A stretch of DNA of 59,706 nt from NCBI GenBank assembly GCA_947645965.1, contig CANSES010000004.1, forward strand, positions 1 to 59,706, read 5' to 3'. The position numbers were made by a program, and so were the translations under genes. The notes under the pieces are model-generated. The model ran no database searches. It saw nothing but the letters and a program-made list of their open reading frames with translations, and was not told where the DNA came from. Below are positions 1-7,550 of the stretch, one piece after another (within the stretch, counting starts at the first letter, position 1; the number at the start of each line of letters is the position of its first letter). This stretch comes from an uncultured Enterorhabdus sp. (GTDB lineage: Bacteria; Actinomycetota; Coriobacteriia; Coriobacteriales; Eggerthellaceae).

Positions 1-190
1 CGGGCACCGGCTCGTCGAACAGCGCCGCCAGCACGCGCCAGAACCGATTCTGCGGATGGCCGTAGAAAAACGCCGCTTCCCGGGACGCCGGCGAGGGCAT
101 CGTGCCCAGCACCAGCACCTCCGACCGGCTATCGAACACCGGCGCGATGCCGTGCTCGATATGTTCCCGCCCCTGCGCGCGCTCCCCCAT
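1..190 (-). CDS. DNA-deoxyinosine / uracil-DNA glycosylase family protein (C-terminal part missing)
   Basis: The N-terminal 63 residues are visible; the gene runs off the left edge. The stretch LVLGTMPSPASREAAFFYG followed by HPQNRFW is characteristic of the small uracil-DNA-glycosylase superfamily enzymes annotated as DNA-deoxyinosine glycosylase, which remove deaminated bases and start base-excision repair in the cytoplasm. In the family the LGTMPS and HPQNRFW segments form the base-binding pocket; that part is family knowledge. The ATG at 190 is the first in frame and follows a short gap after the gene at 209-664 on the same strand, so the two may be co-transcribed. The substrate (uracil or hypoxanthine) cannot be decided from the fragment. 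Confidence 0.75.
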   Translation of the reverse strand, partial: MGERAQGREHIEHGIAPVFDSRSEVLVLGTMPSPASREAAFFYGHPQNRFWRVLAALFDEPVP

Positions 191-208
191 CGCGACCCCC
201 TTCGCTTC

Positions 209-664
209 CTAGCCCTCGCGCACCTTGCCCGTCACCGGGCAGGTGATGTAGCCGTCGCGGTGGGCGTAATGCACGAGGAAGCCCACACCGGCCAGGGCCA
301 GCGCGATGCCGAGCCCCGTGTAGAAAAACGCGATGAACCAGCCGGGCACCAGATGGAAGGAGCGCAGGGCGATGCCGCCGCCCATCATGACGGCCATGAT
401 GATATAACCCTTCACATCGAAGAACTTCAGCACGTGCATCTTCTCTTCCCCGTAGCCGCGGATGCGGGCGGCGTGCTTGCCCACCAGCTTCGAGAACATC
501 CTGTGGAAGACGAGGAACGTGGCGGGAATGCCGACGAGCAGCAGCCACAGATTGCCCTGACCGGCGGCGATGGCCTCGATGCCCATGCGGGCCACCTGGC
601 TTCCGGCGATGAGCCACACCGCCGCCGCGATGAGCAGCAGGTACTTGGAACGGACTTTGAACAT
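209..664 (-). CDS. Small integral membrane protein of unknown function
   Basis: This is a 151-residue protein. I place the start at the ATG at 664 because AAAGGT lies just upstream of it; an upstream in-frame ATG at 721 has no such site. Hydrophobic segments are visible near residues 8-25, 38-55, 85-103 and 110-130, so it should sit in the cytoplasmic membrane. A basic stretch lies between the second and third segments, and the C-terminus ends with a short polar tail containing CPVTGK. No enzymatic motif is recognised. It lies 18 bp upstream of the glycosylase gene on the same strand. The function is unknown. Confidence 0.7.
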   Translation of the reverse strand: MFKVRSKYLLLIAAAVWLIAGSQVARMGIEAIAAGQGNLWLLLVGIPATFLVFHRMFSKLVGKHAARIRGYGEEKMHVLKFFDVKGYIIMAVMMGGGIALRSFHLVPGWFIAFFYTGLGIALALAGVGFLVHYAHRDGYITCPVTGKVREG

Positions 665-800
665 AGCGGACCTTTCGGTGAAAGTGGCGCCGAGCGCCGC
701 GTGGTTTTCTCTGCGCACCATAGCATCCCGTGCGCCCCAGGGCCAGAAACTGCGCTATGCTGACAGCAAAACTTCAACCCACGTTCACGGAAGGGCGACC

Positions 801-1199
801 ATGGGAGATTTCTCCAATCGGGTATTCGCGGTGGTGCGGCGCATCCCCGCCGGGAAGGTGGCCACCTACGGCCAGGTGGGCCGCATGATCGGGGCACCGC
901 GCGGGGCGCGCTACGTGGGCTACGCCCTGCACGGCAACCCCGAGCCGGGCACCGAGCCCGGCTGCATTCCGTGTCATCGCGTCGTGTTCAAGGACGGGCG
1001 CATGGCCACGGGCTTCGCCTTCGGAGGGCCCGACGAGCAGCGCAAGATGCTGGCCGCGGAAGGGGTGTCCTTCGACGAGGAGGGCCGCGTGCTCATGGAC
1101 ATCTACCAGTGGGACGGGTCCTCCAACGACGAGGGCGACGGCCCCGCAGGACCGCCGCCCGATTTCGATTGGGAAGCCGAGTTGGGCGACTTCCAATAA
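801..1199 (+). CDS. MGMT-family DNA-alkyl-transferase-like protein
   Basis: This 132-residue protein corresponds to the C-terminal, DNA-binding and active-site half of O6-methylguanine-DNA methyltransferases, without the N-terminal RNase-H-like half. The wing and helix region VATYGQVGRMIGAPRGARYVG is followed by GNP and IPCHRVV; Cys58 in PCHR is the alkyl-acceptor position. In the family this cysteine takes the alkyl group irreversibly. Alkyltransferase-like proteins that lost activity have PWHR or similar, so retention of Cys suggests a working or once-working acceptor. The start at 801 follows GGAAGGG. The C-terminal 40 residues are acidic and gene-specific. The stop codon abuts the convergent gene at 1200 with no spacer. 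Confidence 0.85.
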   Translation: MGDFSNRVFAVVRRIPAGKVATYGQVGRMIGAPRGARYVGYALHGNPEPGTEPGCIPCHRVVFKDGRMATGFAFGGPDEQRKMLAAEGVSFDEEGRVLMDIYQWDGSSNDEGDGPAGPPPDFDWEAELGDFQ

Positions 1200-2318
1200 C
1201 TAGGTGAACAAGATCGACGCGACCACGAAAGCCGTCGTTGCCACGACGAAGGCGGCCACGAGCGCCCAGGCGGCGGGACGGCCCCAGTTGATGGTCCAAC
1301 CGATACCGAAGCGCTCGGGCAGAAAGAGACTCGCGTCATCGCGGTTCACATAGAAGATACCGAGCTTCCAGAAGCGGTCGTCGTCGCGGGGCATCGTGTC
1401 GCTCTGACCCACCCGGGCGATGAGCCGGCTGCCGTTCTGGCCGTAGATGAGACTCACGACCATCGCGGCCACCACCACGACGACCACGATGAGGACGACG
1501 GGCGCGACCATCTGCTCCAGCGTGAACACGCCGACGAAGGTGAGCTCCATGAGCGGGCCGATGAAACTGATCGCAAGCCCCATGGTCAGCAGCATGATGC
1601 TCTGGGCGCGGGCGAACATGGCGTAGGCCCAAGTGCTCGCAGCCGGGGCAGACGGGTCGCCGCCCTTCTTCGAATGCAGGATCATCCACTGGGACAGCAT
1701 AAAGCAGCCGGCCATGAACGCCACCACCAATACGGGAAACGCCACCACAGCCGGCGACTTGTCGGCCCAGCGGGTCACCTCGCCGTCCAAGCCGATCTGC
1801 ATGGGAATCTGATCGGGCATGGCGCCGTAGCCGACCACACCGATGGCGATGGTCACGGCGATAACGGGCAGATATAGCAAGTTCCATTTCAGCGAGAGCG
1901 GACGGGGAAAGGGCTCGTCGCCGACGAATCCCACGGCGCGGGCTCCTTCGGCCTGCCAGCCCTGGGAGCGCTTGTAGAGCTGCACGCGACGGCGGAAGTA
2001 CAGCATGAGGCCGTAGCCGATGATGCACAGGGCAAAGATGCCCACGATGAACACCGGCAGGGCGGCGTGCTGCGGATCGACCAGACACGCGGCCACCGTG
2101 GCCGCGGTGGCCAGCGCCGTGAGCACCAGCATCGCCACCAGGTAGGTTCGCTTGAGTTTCCTCAGGTAGGGATCGTTGACGGCGCCGTCGGGCACCGTAA
2201 CGGCGAAGCACTCGCGCTTCGGCATGAGATAGGGCGTGAGCGCCATGAGGATGCCGGTAACGGGCAGCATGAGCCCGAGCATTCCCAGCAAGAGCGAGGC
2301 AGTGGAAGTGGTAATCAT
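1200..2318 (-). CDS. DUF1648/DUF5808 membrane protein
   Basis: This is a 372-residue polytopic membrane protein. A DUF1648-like segment lies near residues 175-195 (MPDQIPMQIGLDGEVTRWAD), and a DUF5808-like segment (FWKLGIFYVNRDD, then LFLPERFGIGWTINWGRP) precedes the last membrane helix. This combination is common in Firmicutes and Actinobacteria next to YtrA-type GntR regulators and has no established biochemical role. The start follows AAAGGAAGG, 24 bp after the GntR gene, so the two form one operon that is probably controlled by the GntR protein. A role in sensing or responding to envelope stress is inferred only from context. Confidence 0.8.
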   Translation of the reverse strand: MITTSTASLLLGMLGLMLPVTGILMALTPYLMPKRECFAVTVPDGAVNDPYLRKLKRTYLVAMLVLTALATAATVAACLVDPQHAALPVFIVGIFALCIIGYGLMLYFRRRVQLYKRSQGWQAEGARAVGFVGDEPFPRPLSLKWNLLYLPVIAVTIAIGVVGYGAMPDQIPMQIGLDGEVTRWADKSPAVVAFPVLVVAFMAGCFMLSQWMILHSKKGGDPSAPAASTWAYAMFARAQSIMLLTMGLAISFIGPLMELTFVGVFTLEQMVAPVVLIVVVVVVAAMVVSLIYGQNGSRLIARVGQSDTMPRDDDRFWKLGIFYVNRDDASLFLPERFGIGWTINWGRPAAWALVAAFVVATTAFVVASILFT

Positions 2319-2342
2319 CGTTGGGCCTTCCTTTCGAGGGAA

Positions 2343-2804
2343 TCAGAAGCGGAACGGGCGCGGGCGGGCGGCGCCGGCAGTGGCGACATCAGCGCCCGCA
2401 TCGGCGGTGGCATCGGCGGCCTCGTAGGCGCGAGCCGCCTGGGCAGCGGCCGCCTCTAGGAAGGCCGCCCGGGTACCCCCGCGGGCGCGGAAGGCCAGGG
2501 CCAGGCGGAACAGATCGTCGTCCATCTTCGCCTGGGCGGCCTCGGTGCCGGGCGAGGCTGCCGTTGCGGGATCGGCTATCACCGCGCCAGCGCGGCCGCG
2601 CATGGTTACGTAGCCCTCATCGCGCAGCACGGCGTAGGCCTTGTTCACCGTATGCAGGTTGATTCCCAAATCGCTCGCCAAGGCCCGCACCGAGGGCAGC
2701 GACTGGCCGGGCTCCAGGGCACCGGTGGCGATGCCAGCGACAATCTGGTTGCGAATCTGCAGGTACAACGGTTCGGCGGCAGACCCATCAATGGTCATGA
2801 GCAT
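2343..2804 (-). CDS. GntR-family transcriptional regulator, YtrA type
   Basis: This is a 153-residue DNA-binding regulator. The winged-helix domain covers about residues 8-75, with PLYLQIRNQIVAGI, LPSVRALASDLGIN and the recognition helix HTVNKAYAVLRDEGYV. The effector part is only a short Ala/Asp-rich tail, as in the YtrA subfamily. The ATG at 2804 is chosen because GGAAAGGAGG stands just before it; the longer reading to 2909 would run through the promoter region. It heads an operon with the DUF1648 protein and is divergent from the CPBP protease. A large palindrome in the shared intergenic region (2895-2943) is the likely autoregulatory operator. Confidence 0.85.
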   Translation of the reverse strand: MLMTIDGSAAEPLYLQIRNQIVAGIATGALEPGQSLPSVRALASDLGINLHTVNKAYAVLRDEGYVTMRGRAGAVIADPATAASPGTEAAQAKMDDDLFRLALAFRARGGTRAAFLEAAAAQAARAYEAADATADAGADVATAGAARPRPFRF

Positions 2805-2894
2805 GGGAGGCCTCCTTTCCAGACCGCCGGCGCGGGATGCGGCGCCGGCGTTGCGGCGAAGCCAGCGTTTCGGACAACATCCCGCATTGACTTT

Positions 2895-2943
2895 TTGTTC
2901 TAGTCGCATTATAACAAATTGTGTTATAGTTGCAATAGAACAA
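2895..2943. promoter_or_regulatory. Divergent operator and promoter between GntR and CPBP genes
   Basis: A 49-bp imperfect palindrome is centred on 2919. The outer arms are TTGTTCTA (2895-2902) and TAGAACAA (2936-2943); the inner arms are TATAACA (2910-2916) and TGTTATA (2922-2928). A plus-strand promoter TTGACT (2887-2892), 17-bp spacer, TATAAC (2910-2915) is embedded, so the -10 box is part of the inner arm. Binding by the neighbouring GntR protein would block this promoter and probably the divergent one. YtrA-type regulators typically bind such long AT-rich palindromes; the assignment here is inferred from position. Confidence 0.75.
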
Positions 2944-2963
2944 ATCGACCGAAAGGAGCAGCC

Positions 2964-3956
2964 ATGAAACGCGCGCTCATCTTCCTCGCCGTCACATTCG
3001 CCATCACATACCTCTACGATTTCCTCGTGGTGTACCCCCTTGCCCTGGGCGAAGCGTCCTACGCTGGCGCCTTTGTCTCCCCCGAGATGATCTCTGCGGC
3101 AGCCGTGGCCGCCACCATGCTCTTCCCCGCCCTCGGCGTGGTCATCACGCGCCTCGTCACCGGCGAGGGCTTCGTGAACTGCGTGATGAAGCCCAAGCCG
3201 GCGCGCCAGTCGCTGCCCTGGTTCGCCGTGGCCTGGTTCGGGCCCACGCTGCTCGTGATCGCCGGCGCCGCCGTGTACTTCCTCCTGTTCCCGGGCGACT
3301 TCGACCCGACGGCCTCGACGTTCGTTGAGGCCCAGCGCGCGGCAGCCGCCCAGGCCGGCGTCGACAGCGCGTCTTTGGCCGCCCTAGACGAGATCACCGC
3401 CAACCCCCTCCTGCTGGTGCTCCCCCTGCTGGGAGCCTGCGCCATCGCGCCGGCGCTCAATATCGTGGCCACCTTCGGCGAGGAATGGGGCTGGCGCGGC
3501 TACCTGCTGCCGAAGATGGCCCGCCGCCTGTCCATCGTGCCCACCCTGCTGATCACGGGCGTGATCTGGGGGTTGTGGCACGCACCCCTCGTCGCCCTCG
3601 GCCATAACTATGGCACGGGCTACCCCACGGCGCCCCTCGGCGGCATCGTCGCTATGTGCCTGTGGTGCATCCTGCTGGCCGTGTTCCTCAGCTACGTGAC
3701 CATCCGCACCGGCTCCACCCTGGCGGCCGCCTTCGGCCACGGTGCGCTGAACGGGGCCGTCAACGGTGCCGTCCTCTTCTCGCTCACTGGCGGCAATCCC
3801 TTCGTGGGACCCCTCTGTACCGGCATCGTGGGCGGACTGCCCCTGCTGGCAGTGGCGGCGCTCATGCTGTGGGATCTGCGCCGCCGCGAGAAGGCCGGCA
3901 CCCTGGTCGTGCCCGAAGCGGGTCTGCCCGACGGCATGCGGAAGGGACAGCGGTAA
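2964..3956 (+). CDS. CPBP-family intramembrane metalloprotease
   Basis: This is a 330-residue membrane protein of the Rce1/CPBP (Abi) family. The glutamate motif EEWGWRGYL is at residues 173-181 and the histidine motif WHAPL at about 205-209; these are family motifs 1 and 2 that build the catalytic metal or general-base site inside the membrane. Six to eight hydrophobic stretches surround them. The start follows GAAAGGAG. It is driven from the shared operator with the GntR gene, so it is probably in the same regulon as the DUF1648 protein. Bacterial members process peptides or act in bacteriocin self-protection; the substrate here is unknown. Confidence 0.88.
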   Translation: MKRALIFLAVTFAITYLYDFLVVYPLALGEASYAGAFVSPEMISAAAVAATMLFPALGVVITRLVTGEGFVNCVMKPKPARQSLPWFAVAWFGPTLLVIAGAAVYFLLFPGDFDPTASTFVEAQRAAAAQAGVDSASLAALDEITANPLLLVLPLLGACAIAPALNIVATFGEEWGWRGYLLPKMARRLSIVPTLLITGVIWGLWHAPLVALGHNYGTGYPTAPLGGIVAMCLWCILLAVFLSYVTIRTGSTLAAAFGHGALNGAVNGAVLFSLTGGNPFVGPLCTGIVGGLPLLAVAALMLWDLRRREKAGTLVVPEAGLPDGMRKGQR

Positions 3957-3994
3957 AGGCGGCGCGAAAGAGGCGCAAGCTCAAGCCGACGCGG

Positions 3995-4020
3995 GAAGGG
4001 GCCCCTTCGCGAGGCCCTTC
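3995..4020. terminator. Possible bidirectional hairpin between convergent genes
   Basis: GAAGGG-g-CC (3995-4003) can pair with GGCCCTTC (4013-4020) across a 9-nt loop, between the end of the CPBP gene and the end of the MFS gene. No clear T-tract follows on either strand, so terminator function is tentative. Confidence 0.35.
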
Positions 4021-4068
4021 TCCGTTCATAGGGGGGCGGAAAGGAGCGGGGCCGTAGCTTCCTGCCCC

Positions 4069-5457
4069 CTATGCCGCGCTCTCCGCATTCTCCCCGGTCT
4101 CCGCTTCCGCGCCATTGATCGCCTCGGCCGCGCCCCCTTCGTCCAGCGAGCGCACCGTGCGGCTGAGCCAGGCGACGATCATGGCCGCGCACAGCAGCGC
4201 CCCGCACACGACAAACCAGCGATTCACGCCGAAGGCCTCGGCGGCAGGGCCGGCCAAAGCCAGACCCACGGGCGACGCCAGGGCCGTTAGCGACCCGAAC
4301 AGTCCCATCACGCGACCGAACTTCTCCGGCGGCACGCGCTTCTGCATAAGCGGAATGACCGGCGCATTGAAGGCGGCCGTGGCGGCGAACACCACGCCGA
4401 TCAGCGCCACATAGAGAGGGAAGGCGCCGCGCGGCAGTAAGCCGCAGGCGATGCATCCCGCGCCCACGACCAGGCCCGCTCCCACCAGCACGGCCACGAG
4501 CCTGCGGCCGCCGCCCCACACCAGCATGATCACCGAGCCCGCCAGCAGGCCCACGCCGGCAGCGGCTTCCACGAGCGAGGCGGCGAACCCGTCGCCGCCG
4601 AACCAGTCGTAGGTCAGAAGCGGGCTCAAGGTTCCCAGGGGCAGAAACAGCAGCATGGCCAGCATCACCATAGTCAGCAGCGTCACCATGGCGCGATCGC
4701 GGCCGAACACGGCCAGGCCATCCCGCATATCCCCCACCACGCTGCCCGACGAGACGGCCACCGACCGCGCGTAGGGCAGCTTCGCCGCGGCCAGGCAAAG
4801 GCAGGCGAAGGCAGCGGCCGCGGCGTCCATGACCAGCACGGCCACAAACCCCCAGGCCGTATACAGCGCGATGCCCAGCACCGGCCCGATGATGGCCGAG
4901 GCCGAGGACAGCGTTTGGTCGAGGGTGTTGATGCGCACCATATCGCGCTCGGGCACCAGCTCTGGCATCAGCGCCATGAGCGATGTGCCGTGGAAGGCCT
5001 GGGCGCTCGCCCGCGCCGCCAAAAGGGCCAGCAGCAGAAGCGGACTTATCCCGTCGCCCAACGCCAGCACCACTCCGGCCAGCACCAGCGAGAACACACC
5101 CGCCGTGCCGTCGGCGACGATCATCACGATTTTCTTGTTGAAGCGGTCGGCCGCCACCCCGCCCAGCGGCGACAGCAGAGCCACGGGCAGCAGGGCCGCG
5201 ATGCCGGCCAACGACAGCATCAGAGCCGAATTCGCCGTAGTGGTGATGTACCACAGCACGGCGAAGGTAGCGGCGCAGGTGGCCAGGATAGAGGCGGCCT
5301 GCCCGCTCCAGATCAGGGCGATGGCACCCTTCCAGTGCGGCGGCAACGCGTGGCCGTTGGCGTTCTCCTCGGGCGCGACGGGGGCGTTCGGCGGCGTCGG
5401 CGAGACGGTCGCAGCGGGCGAGGTCGAAGGGATCATCGGGGGCGGCGCGGTTTCCAT
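4069..5457 (-). CDS. MFS transporter, 12-helix drug-efflux type
   Basis: This is a 462-residue major-facilitator permease of the inner membrane. The N-terminal 45 residues are Pro/Thr-rich and cytoplasmic. After that come about twelve hydrophobic segments with the family signature GGVAADRFNKK in the loop between helices 2 and 3, and LGIALYTAWGF later. The DxxxRxxP-less, EntS/MefA-like organisation suggests a proton-driven exporter of macrolides, siderophores or other small molecules. The start at 5457 is chosen because the upstream in-frame extension would cross the promoter. It is divergent from the MerR gene and carries a MerR-type promoter (5574-5604), so it is probably induced by the drug or ligand that MerR senses. 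Confidence 0.85.
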   Translation of the reverse strand: METAPPPMIPSTSPAATVSPTPPNAPVAPEENANGHALPPHWKGAIALIWSGQAASILATCAATFAVLWYITTTANSALMLSLAGIAALLPVALLSPLGGVAADRFNKKIVMIVADGTAGVFSLVLAGVVLALGDGISPLLLLALLAARASAQAFHGTSLMALMPELVPERDMVRINTLDQTLSSASAIIGPVLGIALYTAWGFVAVLVMDAAAAAFACLCLAAAKLPYARSVAVSSGSVVGDMRDGLAVFGRDRAMVTLLTMVMLAMLLFLPLGTLSPLLTYDWFGGDGFAASLVEAAAGVGLLAGSVIMLVWGGGRRLVAVLVGAGLVVGAGCIACGLLPRGAFPLYVALIGVVFAATAAFNAPVIPLMQKRVPPEKFGRVMGLFGSLTALASPVGLALAGPAAEAFGVNRWFVVCGALLCAAMIVAWLSRTVRSLDEGGAAEAINGAEAETGENAESAA

Positions 5458-5573
5458 GGGCGGGTCCTTTCTCGGAGGGACGGGATGCGGCAGCAAGGCG
5501 AGCAGACGCGGCGGGAAGCAGCCGCCGAAGCGCAAAGCTCCCGCTCTCTCGCCTGTCGCTCGTCCAGAAATGG

Positions 5574-5604
5574 ATGCTAAACTATGGGGTAACCCCACAG
5601 TCAA
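5574..5604 (-). promoter_or_regulatory. MerR-type promoter with 19-bp spacer for the MFS gene
   Basis: On the minus strand TTGACT (5604-5599) and TAGCAT (5579-5574) are separated by 19 bp. The spacer region carries the dyad CTATGGGGTAACCCCACAG (5582-5600), with one mismatch between arms. An overlong spacer with the operator between -35 and -10 is the hallmark of MerR-activated promoters, which the regulator untwists on ligand binding. It lies about 110 bp ahead of the MFS start. Confidence 0.75.
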
Positions 5605-5655
5605 GACCGATTTGCAGCCCCCCCCCGCATTCCCCCGCCTCCCGAGGAGACCGTC

Positions 5656-6600
5656 ATGGCCAGTGCGCCCCTTCCCCCATCCGTCGCCGATACTACCCTG
5701 CTCAAGAGCGCCGCGTTCGCCGCCCTGTGTCAGACCACCAAGGAAACCCTGCGGCACTACCGCGCTATCGGGTTGTTGGAGCCCGTCGCGACGAGCCCCG
5801 CCGGATACGGACTGTACTCGCCCTTGCAGTGGGCCGACTTCCTGCTCATCTCATCGCTGCAGGATTCCGGATGCAGCCTGAGCGACATCAAGCGTTACCT
5901 CGATCAGCCCGCGGCTGACGACCTGGAGGCCGTGCTCGCCGAGCGGGTGGAAGCCCTGAAAGCCGAGCGGCGGCGCCTGCGCCATCAGCAGCAGCTGTTG
6001 GAGAACACCCTGCACCAGGCGCGAGCGCTCGGCGCGTGGCTGCGCAGCGGCGAGCGCTGCCGCATCGAAGCCGTACCCGAGCAGCGCTTCCGCGACACCG
6101 ATCTGTCGCCCCTGTTCTGGACCGAGAACGACGCCACCGCGATGGCCGACCCGACAACGGCCCGTCCAACGGCAGCCGAGGCCCCGCCCATCTTGGGCGA
6201 CCCCCTCGCCGCGTTCATGGACCGCTACCGTGATCCGGCCCGGCGCGGCCTCACCGCGCCGCTGCAGAGCACCTATCGCGTGGGACTCGCCGCCTTCCAA
6301 ACCGGCTGCCCCGAAACCGACTTCCACCTCTGCGTGCCCGCCGCGCCGCGCTCCCGTGCGGCTGACGTTCTCGTGAAGCCCGCAGGCACCTACTTCAAGT
6401 GGCTGCGCATCACCAACATCGCCGACGAGTTGGAGGCCGCGCGCTTTCCCCACGATGCCTTCGAGCAGTTCCGCGCCGAGCTGGACGCCCTACACCTTAC
6501 CCCAGTAGGCGACCTCTACGAAACCGAGCTCTCCCTCTATTCCGGCAGCCTCACCGAAACCGTCTACACCGAGGTCAGCATCCTCATCAGTCGTTCGTAG
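5656..6600 (+). CDS. MerR-family regulator with GyrI-like effector domain
   Basis: This is a 314-residue regulator. The winged helix-turn-helix covers about residues 14-85 (TTKETLRHYRAIGLLEP and SLSDIKRYLDQP), then a charged coiled-coil dimerisation helix (about 90-130), a variable linker, and a C-terminal domain (about 185-314) resembling GyrI/BmrR multidrug-binding domains, with YFKWLRI and an acidic YETELSLYSG segment. BmrR-like proteins bind lipophilic drugs and activate efflux genes. The start follows CGAGGAG. It is divergent from the MFS exporter and is the likely activator of its 19-bp-spacer promoter. Its 3' end overlaps the end of the convergent toxin gene by 14 bp. Confidence 0.85.
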   Translation: MASAPLPPSVADTTLLKSAAFAALCQTTKETLRHYRAIGLLEPVATSPAGYGLYSPLQWADFLLISSLQDSGCSLSDIKRYLDQPAADDLEAVLAERVEALKAERRRLRHQQQLLENTLHQARALGAWLRSGERCRIEAVPEQRFRDTDLSPLFWTENDATAMADPTTARPTAAEAPPILGDPLAAFMDRYRDPARRGLTAPLQSTYRVGLAAFQTGCPETDFHLCVPAAPRSRAADVLVKPAGTYFKWLRITNIADELEAARFPHDAFEQFRAELDALHLTPVGDLYETELSLYSGSLTETVYTEVSILISRS

Positions 6601-6949
6601 GCGGCTGTTGCTCCCGCTCTGGCTCGCTGCCCTCTTCCCAATCGATGAGGGCGAAATCGTCAATGTCCCGTCGGGTGTGAATGACGCGCCACACCGTCAG
6701 GAGATCTTCATCATAGGTGTAGAACACCCGGTAATTCCCCACAAGCCAGGTACGGAAACCCCGATGGCCGAGCGCTTCATCAACAAAGGGGCGGCCCAGC
6801 GTCGGCATCGCGCAGAGCTCCCCCACGGCCGCCCTGATGGTATCGTAGGTCTGTCGAGCCGCCACCGGGTTGTGGCAAACCTCTCCCACGTAGATGACGA
6901 TTGACTCCAGATCGAAGGCCGCCCGCGGGCGATAGACTGCCTCGCGCAT
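6587..6949 (-). CDS. ParE/RelE-family toxin
   Basis: This is a 120-residue basic protein with the ParE/RelE fold signature: N-terminal YRPRAAFDLESIVIYV helix, PTLGRPF, and the C-terminal strand pattern FRTWLVGNYRVFYTYDED plus VWRVIHTRRD. ParE members inhibit DNA gyrase while RelE members cleave ribosome-bound mRNA. The LGRPF and YRVFY pattern leans to ParE, but the target cannot be fixed by sight. Its start shares one base with the antitoxin stop (TGATG), so translation is coupled. The acidic C-terminal tail (about residues 103-120) extends beyond the usual family length. Confidence 0.85.
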   Translation of the reverse strand: MREAVYRPRAAFDLESIVIYVGEVCHNPVAARQTYDTIRAAVGELCAMPTLGRPFVDEALGHRGFRTWLVGNYRVFYTYDEDLLTVWRVIHTRRDIDDFALIDWEEGSEPEREQQPPTND

Positions 6950-7236
6950 CAGACACCCCAGACCGCGAAGACGCGCTCCATGGTCTCGTCGAGCGAGGCC
7001 TGGCTGACCGTCTCGCTGCGATACTTTGCCTCGATTTCCGCTTCACGCAGCTTGTGGACATAGCGCTCGTGCTGGCGCTGCTCCTCGTAGGCAGCGCAGT
7101 CGATGACGACGAGACTCGCCTTCCCGTTCTTCGTCATGAATATGGGCTGTCGGGTTTCCTGGGCCTGAGCACACACATCGTTGAGATCGGTACGCAGGTC
7201 GCTGATGGGTCGGATAAGCGGAAGGGCAGCGGACAT
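6949..7236 (-). CDS. Phd/YefM-family antitoxin
   Basis: This is a 95-residue antitoxin. The N-terminal DNA-binding fold has ISDLRTDLNDVCAQAQETRQPIFM in two pieces, followed by TKNGKASLVVIDCAAYE, the Phd/YefM hallmark, and an amphipathic C-terminal region expected to wrap the toxin. The ATG at 7236 is preferred over a GTG at 7245 because AGAGGTGG is correctly spaced for it. It is first in the operon. A perfect palindrome overlapping its ribosome-binding site (7245-7275) is the likely site of autorepression by antitoxin and toxin-antitoxin complex. Confidence 0.85.
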   Translation of the reverse strand: MSAALPLIRPISDLRTDLNDVCAQAQETRQPIFMTKNGKASLVVIDCAAYEEQRQHERYVHKLREAEIEAKYRSETVSQASLDETMERVFAVWGV

Positions 7237-7244
7237 GAAAACCA

Positions 7245-7275
7245 CCTCTATAAATAAATAACTTATTTATAGAGG
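7245..7275 (-). promoter_or_regulatory. Toxin-antitoxin operator palindrome
   Basis: Perfect 13-bp arms (CCTCTATAAATAA at 7245-7257 and TTATTTATAGAGG at 7263-7275) flank ATAAC. On the minus strand TTGCTT, 17 bp, TATAAA lies just upstream and supplies a promoter, and the proximal arm contains the antitoxin ribosome-binding site. Autoregulation is inferred from the family. The rest of 7276-7550 shows no gene and no clear signal. Confidence 0.75.
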
Positions 7276-7550
7276 TTTATATCATAAATAGGAGTCACAA
7301 GCAAATCGCTCCCCGAGTTGACGATACGCCCTTGGCAGCACCTCAGATTTTCTGACGCCCACATCAAGCGTCACCCTGATGCAGGGGCACCACCGCCAAT
7401 GAGATCGAGGCCATTCCTTAACGAGCTTTAAGTTTTGCTGAGCAGAACCTTAATCTTGAGTCGTCGCCGCATCCGACCGGGCGTGGCCGCGCTACGCTAC
7501 CCCTACCAAGGGACGCTCCCCGCGTCCCGTCGGAGAGAAAAGGAGTAGCT

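Noticed and set aside
3692..5254. A 520-residue open frame antisense to CPBP and overlapping the MFS gene in another frame
   Set aside because: It is Arg/Gly/Ala-rich without domain motifs, lacks a ribosome-binding site, and mirrors the codon pattern of the real MFS gene.
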